Positions 60,216 through 64,000 of a stretch of 64,000 nucleotides of DNA are shown here, in pieces. Each line of letters opens with the position of its first letter. The first letter of the stretch is position 1. The notes under the pieces were generated by a model. The model was not told the DNA's origin. It searched no databases and saw nothing but the letters and a program-made list of their open reading frames with translations. Origin of the DNA: Clostridiales bacterium. Lineage in GTDB: Bacteria > Bacillota > Clostridia > Lachnospirales > Lachnospiraceae. Location: the NCBI GenBank assembly GCA_018374355.1, contig JAHAFI010000010.1:34273-98272 (forward strand), written 5' to 3'. The translations under genes and the position numbers were made by a program.

Positions 60216-60234
60216 TTATAAGGAGAATAATAAG

Positions 60235-61551
60235 ATGTTTTTGCTAAAGAAAATAGTAGTTGAGAATCATCAAAATATTGTTTTGGATGTTACTTTTACA
60301 GATGATCAAGAGAAGGAAAACGAACAACCGTTTTCTACATTAATCTTAGGAGAAAATGGGACCGGGAAAAGTTTTTTGCTTAAAACTATTGCGGATATTT
60401 TTATATTCCTAGACAAAATGCCAACATCAAAGAGAAAACCGAGATTTAGATATGAGAAGTTTTGCGTAGAGTATTATTTAGATAATCATAAATATGAAGT
60501 CAATAGAATTTCTGGAAGAGAAATTTTTTGTAAATGTGATAATGAAGATATAGATTTTCATGATATTAAGTTACCATCGAGCGTTTTAGCTGTTGCGTTT
60601 ATGGTTAATGATAAATTTCTTTTTGTAGACGATCATAAACAAGAAGACGATATTTATAAATACTTGGGAGTTAGAAAAACAAGCAATGCTACTTACACAA
60701 GTTCAGTATGTGATCGTGTTATTGAGTGCGTAACGCAAATAATTAATGACAGTCTGCTGAAAGAAATGAGTACAGTACTGTCAGTGTTGCGGTTTGATCA
60801 ATCTATAGATATTGCTTTTAGTAATAATTCAGAAGGAAAGAAGACCATATTAAAGCAAATTAAAGTTAACTGTTCTGAAGAGGAAAAGAACCCTTTTGAA
60901 GAGCAGTATATTGGTCGAGATAAGGTTAGCAATTTGTTGAAGAGAAAACAGGTAATCCCCACTCAAATTTTTTTCTATAAGAATGGGGAAAAGATTGACT
61001 TTGAATCTTGTAGCTCTGGAGAAAAGCATATGATCTTTGCACTGTCTGGAATAATGAATAATATTAGTAAAAATTCTTTAGTATTAATAGATGAACCAGA
61101 GATAAGTTTACATCCGGAATGGCAAATAAAATATATTTCATTGTTGAAGAAAGTATTTAAGAATTATTCGGGATGCCATTTTATCCTTGCGAGCCATTCA
61201 CACTATTTAGTCTCTGATTTACAAGAGGACACCTCATCAGTAGTTACATTAAAAAAGGAGAATGAAAAAGCACCTAACGCTGAACTGTTACCATATTCAA
61301 CATATGCGTGGTCGGCTGAAAATATAATCTATAATGTGTTTGGGTTAAGAACAACAAGAAATTACTATTTTGAAAGCGATTTACACAGATTATTGGCAGG
61401 AATGCAAAAAATTGAAGTGACCGCAGAGGACTTTGAGAAAATTGAAGAGCTTACAGATAAATTGAAAAAATATATCTACAATGATGAAGATCCATTGGCT
61501 TTGATAGTTAAGCAGGCGGAGGGCTTTTTGAAATGTTCACACGAAAACTAG
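60235..61551 (+). CDS. ptuA: Septu defence ATPase PtuA-like
   Basis: 438 residues from the ATG at 60235 (AAGGAG nine bases before); a longer frame runs back to 60175 without RBS. It is an ABC/SMC-like AAA protein: Walker A GENGTGKSFLLK (39-50), the signature-like CSSGEKHMIFAL (about 259-270), and Walker B LVLIDEPEISLHPEW (about 282-296) followed by the H-loop HFILASHSHYLV. The middle is an insertion with two long helices. In Septu systems PtuA binds PtuB and acts as sensor and switch for the nuclease, giving phage resistance. The next gene overlaps by 19 bases. Confidence 0.82.
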   Translation: MFLLKKIVVENHQNIVLDVTFTDDQEKENEQPFSTLILGENGTGKSFLLKTIADIFIFLDKMPTSKRKPRFRYEKFCVEYYLDNHKYEVNRISGREIFCKCDNEDIDFHDIKLPSSVLAVAFMVNDKFLFVDDHKQEDDIYKYLGVRKTSNATYTSSVCDRVIECVTQIINDSLLKEMSTVLSVLRFDQSIDIAFSNNSEGKKTILKQIKVNCSEEEKNPFEEQYIGRDKVSNLLKRKQVIPTQIFFYKNGEKIDFESCSSGEKHMIFALSGIMNNISKNSLVLIDEPEISLHPEWQIKYISLLKKVFKNYSGCHFILASHSHYLVSDLQEDTSSVVTLKKENEKAPNAELLPYSTYAWSAENIIYNVFGLRTTRNYYFESDLHRLLAGMQKIEVTAEDFEKIEELTDKLKKYIYNDEDPLALIVKQAEGFLKCSHEN

Positions 61552-62171
61552 TAGCAACAAATAAAGTGCCTCAAGATTTATTAGATAAATTGAATAAAGC
61601 TTATATTAAACCGGGGGCATGGACCATTAATGACGAGAATGTGAATGAATTTAAAACAATAATGAAAGATGCATTACTAGAATTACAGGATGGAAAGTGT
61701 GCATATTGTGAGTTGCCTCTTGCTACAAGAAATCCAGAAATTGAGCATATAGCTCCCAAAGGAGGAGAAAAGCGAGTAAAACATATTGAGTGTATGTTTT
61801 TACCTGAAAATCTTGTGTATGCATGCCATAATTGCAATTCTACAGAGTGTAAAGGGCAGAAAGATACTGTAGTAAAAAAGAACGGCGAATATAGAAAATG
61901 GGAGTTTAATATAGTGCATCCATATTTTGATGATCCAAGAGAATATTTCGATATTCCTCCACTTGAAGATGGGAGTCCAGGTTTTATCCCTATACCTAAA
62001 ACAGATGCAGATTCTTACCATATAAATAAAGCAAAGAATACTATAAAAATGTTTCGACTAGATGGCGAAAAGATGCTTGAATTGGCTAAAGAATATATGG
62101 CAAAGAAATTTAGTAGTGAATTCAATAACATAATACAAAGTGCATCTTCGTTTCGCCCAGAACTGATATAA
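61533..62171 (+). CDS. ptuB: Septu defence HNH endonuclease PtuB-like
   Basis: 212 residues. The HNH core has C56 and C59 in KCAYCELPLA, E71-H72 in EIEHIAPKG, and C98, N100 and C101 in YACHNCNSTEC, typical of the TIGR02646/PtuB group. The remainder is helical (YFDIPPLEDGSPGFIPIPKT, then MLELAKEYMAKKFSSEF). It is the effector nuclease of the pair. Start overlaps ptuA by 19 bases, and both are AT-rich compared with the conjugation operon. A reverse transcriptase, present when such pairs belong to retrons, is absent here, so plain Septu is more likely. Confidence 0.85.
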   Translation: MFTRKLVATNKVPQDLLDKLNKAYIKPGAWTINDENVNEFKTIMKDALLELQDGKCAYCELPLATRNPEIEHIAPKGGEKRVKHIECMFLPENLVYACHNCNSTECKGQKDTVVKKNGEYRKWEFNIVHPYFDDPREYFDIPPLEDGSPGFIPIPKTDADSYHINKAKNTIKMFRLDGEKMLELAKEYMAKKFSSEFNNIIQSASSFRPELI

Positions 62172-62208
62172 ATAATACATAAGTCAGGTTATAAAATAGA
62201 AAAATATA

Positions 62209-62237
62209 TTGACATTTGTATCAATTCATAATAATAT
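62209..62237 (+). promoter_or_regulatory. Sigma-A promoter of the ribbon-helix-helix gene
   Basis: TTGACA (62209-62214), 17-base spacer, TAATAT (62232-62237), 25 bases before the start at 62262. Confidence 0.75.
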
Positions 62238-62261
62238 GATATATACAAGGAGGAGATGAAA

Positions 62262-62441
62262 ATGCCAAGAAAACCATCGTTGGATGGAAAGGATTCTAGT
62301 TTAAGAATTCGTATGTCAGCAGAAGAAAAAGAAAGGTTAGTATCATATGCCGAAAGACATTATCAGACGATGAGTGGCGTCATTTGCCAGGCATTAGATC
62401 TTCTTTATGCACAGGAAAAAACGAAAGATTCCTCAAATTGA
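62262..62441 (+). CDS. Small ribbon-helix-helix-like protein (59 residues)
   Basis: The ATG at 62262 has AAGGAGG seven bases before; the ATG at 62256 is too close. The product MPRKPSLDGKDSSLRIRMSA, then EEKERLVSYAERHYQTMSGV and ICQALDLLYAQ, fits a ribbon-helix-helix DNA-binding fold with a strand followed by two helices, as in antitoxins and small repressors. It has its own promoter and lies between the Septu pair and the OLD-like ATPase. It could regulate either; autoregulation is plausible. Confidence 0.7.
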   Translation: MPRKPSLDGKDSSLRIRMSAEEKERLVSYAERHYQTMSGVICQALDLLYAQEKTKDSSN

Positions 62442-62722
62442 TTTGGAGTTATTTTGGAGTTTACTTTTCTGTAAGCGATACGGAAATTACGAAAACAAAA
62501 CAAATATTCGATTAAAATGTTACTAAAAATGCCCTACAGGCAGGATATAACGCTATCCGCCGAGGAGTTTGAATGATAAAAAATTTATACAGATTATATT
62601 ATATGGCAGGTAGTCTATAAGATTGCCTGTCATGTTTGTATTATTTTTTATTAAATGAATTGGAAAGTAATGTGTTGCCAAGAAAATAGCAGTAGCCCTG
62701 ATAAATGAGGAGGATTACAAGA
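62442..62722. other. Non-coding stretch before the OLD-like gene
   Basis: 281 bases without a convincing gene. It has a direct repeat TTTGGAGTTATTTTGGAGTTT at about 62442-62462, and an imperfect hairpin ATGGCAGG/CCTGTCAT at about 62602-62633 followed by a T-rich stretch, which could end the small upstream transcript. Confidence 0.4.
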
Positions 62723-63925
62723 ATGAAAATTAATGTTGACATTAATATTGATTTTTTATGGGGAGAAGAGCATTTTATTAAAAATGACTGGGGGAAGATT
62801 ACATATATTGTTGGGCCAAATGGTACCGGGAAGACTATTGTTGCTGAGAAATTGAGGGAAGAATTTAGAAAGGCAAATCTTAAAACTCGTTATTTTAGTG
62901 CAGAACGATTAACTAATTTAGGAAGTAAGTGGGATGAGCATGGATATCTTCAAGGAGATCATTTTAGGGAGGGTTTAAATATTGGAAATTTTGCTGGATA
63001 TAAAAGCAGAGCGGACGTATTAGGACAAAGCATAGATGCGTTAATTGAGCTCAGAAGTAAAATGGATTTGCAAATCAAAATTGAGAGTATTTTATCAGAT
63101 ATATTTGGTAAAACATTTTCATTTAAGGAAACCGGAGGATATTTAAATATTACTATGACAGATTCGGGTAAAGTATATGATTTAAAGAAAAATGAAAGTC
63201 ATGGTTTAAAAGAAATAATTACTTTACTAACTTTTTTATATGATGATGAGTATGATTGTATTATATTAGATGAGCCAGAATTAAACCTTCATCCTCAGTT
63301 TCAGCAATATATTTTGCAAGAGATAAAGTCAATAGCGGGAAATCCTTTTGAAGAACAAGGTAAAAAAATGTTTGTAATTTTAACACATTCACCATATATG
63401 CTGAGCATTCAAGATTCAGAAGAGCTTAAAAATTTAATAGTATTTCATAGACATGAAGTGCCAACATTTATTAAACAATATGAGAATATGGATGCCTATC
63501 AAAAACTAAGATTGGACAAGTTGCTATTACGGATGAATGTAAATCACAAAACATTGTTTTTTGCAGATAAACCAGTTTTTGTAGAAGGCTATATTGATCA
63601 GCAGTTTTTTAGCATATTACAATACAAACGGGAAATTCCACTAGGAGCAGAAGGCATTTCGATAATTGATGTTGGAGGAAAAGATGAGATGGATATTATG
63701 TATAACCTTTGCCGGCTGCTCAAAATTAATGCTTTTTGCGTTATAGATATGGATGGTTTGTTTGAGGGAAAACTTCGACAATCAGTTGATAAAATAAGTA
63801 ATACTGCCACTTTTATGGCAGAAAAAGGAAGAGAACCATTGATGAAGTCAATTGGAAATATTGACAAGCTTTTAAACGAAGAGGTGGATGAGTTATTAAA
63901 ATCTAGTATTTCATCCTTTAATTAA
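62723..63925 (+). CDS. OLD-like ATPase/TOPRIM nuclease protein
   Basis: 400 residues from the ATG at 62723 (GAGGAGG nine bases before). Walker A is VGPNGTGKTIV (30-40), and Walker B with its D-loop is IILDEPELNLHPQFQQYIL (about 179-197), followed by VILTHSPYML. The C-terminal part contains TOPRIM-like segments: KPVFVEGYIDQQFFSIL, EGISIIDVGGKDEMDIMYNL and NAFCVIDMDGLFE. ATPase plus TOPRIM nuclease is the plan of OLD/GajA-like anti-phage effectors. No GajB-like partner is visible. The gene lies in the same AT-rich island as Septu, so a defence role is likely; exact subtype is open. Confidence 0.8.
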   Translation: MKINVDINIDFLWGEEHFIKNDWGKITYIVGPNGTGKTIVAEKLREEFRKANLKTRYFSAERLTNLGSKWDEHGYLQGDHFREGLNIGNFAGYKSRADVLGQSIDALIELRSKMDLQIKIESILSDIFGKTFSFKETGGYLNITMTDSGKVYDLKKNESHGLKEIITLLTFLYDDEYDCIILDEPELNLHPQFQQYILQEIKSIAGNPFEEQGKKMFVILTHSPYMLSIQDSEELKNLIVFHRHEVPTFIKQYENMDAYQKLRLDKLLLRMNVNHKTLFFADKPVFVEGYIDQQFFSILQYKREIPLGAEGISIIDVGGKDEMDIMYNLCRLLKINAFCVIDMDGLFEGKLRQSVDKISNTATFMAEKGREPLMKSIGNIDKLLNEEVDELLKSSISSFN

Positions 63926-64000
63926 CTCGACTTTTTGACAGAAAGTGTATCAACAACGATTTCTTCCGATACATCAATGTCATCAAGATTATATTTCCAA
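63922..64000 (-). CDS. Possible C-terminal fragment of a convergent gene at the window edge
   Basis: On the minus strand, 25 codons are open to the edge and read WKYNLDDIDVSEEIVVDTLS then VKKSS and a stop (63922-63924). The stop of the OLD-like gene overlaps by two bases. The peptide has normal composition, but length alone cannot prove a gene. Confidence 0.35.
   Translation of the reverse strand, partial: WKYNLDDIDVSEEIVVDTLSVKKSS

Noticed and set aside
1..64000. CRISPR array, rRNA or tRNA genes, integrase or insertion sequence
   Set aside because: No repeat-spacer array, no rRNA or complete tRNA and no recognisable transposase or integrase were seen in the window.

Overview
The window looks like the interior of a large integrative and conjugative element (ICE) of the Tn1549/CTn type from a gut Clostridia bacterium, most likely Lachnospiraceae. 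Reasons: strong AGGAGG-type ribosome binding sites, moderately AT-rich DNA, and a gene order (ParB, RepA_N, SSB, PcfB, VirD4, Maff2, TrbL-like, PrgI, VirB4, DUF3789, NlpC/P60, DUF4315, DUF4366, topoisomerase III, Cna-B adhesin, DUF5688, RadC, sortase B, YodL protein, MobA/MobC) that is typical of those elements. Neither an integrase nor an attachment site is visible, so both ends of the element lie outside the window.

Layout. 1-4.2 kb: partition and replication (partial parB, repA with an iteron-like array inside the gene, ssb, a BRO/KilAC antirepressor-like protein) plus a structured leader before ssb. 4.2-17.4 kb: conjugation machinery. 17.4-26.2 kb: a 2088-residue thioester/Cna-B surface adhesin, several small element genes, RadC, and a 50-codon stub that looks like the start of the very large ICE helicase/methylase gene. 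26.2-41.6 kb: cargo for plant-type glycans, with an AraC regulator, two GH3 enzymes, a GPH symporter, a GH43-like enzyme, a GH78 rhamnosidase, a GH43 with a discoidin domain and a GH2. All enzymes lack signal peptides, so oligosaccharides are probably imported by the symporter and cut in the cytoplasm. 41.6-44.5 kb: a MarR repressor with two matching operator candidates, an MFS drug-efflux pump and a NUDIX protein. 44.5-50.2 kb: element backbone again (sortase B, YodL protein, small regulators, a lipoprotein).

50.2-52.2 kb: relaxase MobA, MobC and a probable oriT. 52.2-53.7 kb: an ECF sigma factor with its anti-sigma factor. 53.8-56.6 kb: an ImmA-like protease, an XRE repressor and DinB around a shared operator/promoter. 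56.9-60.1 kb: two paralogous ArpU-like regulators flanking an inverted HTH gene, then a sigma-like protein. 60.2-64 kb: an AT-rich defence island with a Septu pair (PtuA ATPase and PtuB HNH nuclease), then a small ribbon-helix-helix protein with an OLD-like ATPase/TOPRIM protein.

Most noteworthy: the glycan cargo interrupting the helicase gene; the 23-bp iteron array in repA, whose period is not a multiple of three; a family of 27-bp palindromes with AAAAC-type loops found four times, twice inside reading frames; the hairpin-rich leader ending in a terminator upstream of ssb; the two-layer defence island; and non-standard start codons inferred for the sigma factor (CTG) and a small hypothetical gene (possibly ATA). 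Function assignments rest on recognising motifs by eye; no database search was possible.
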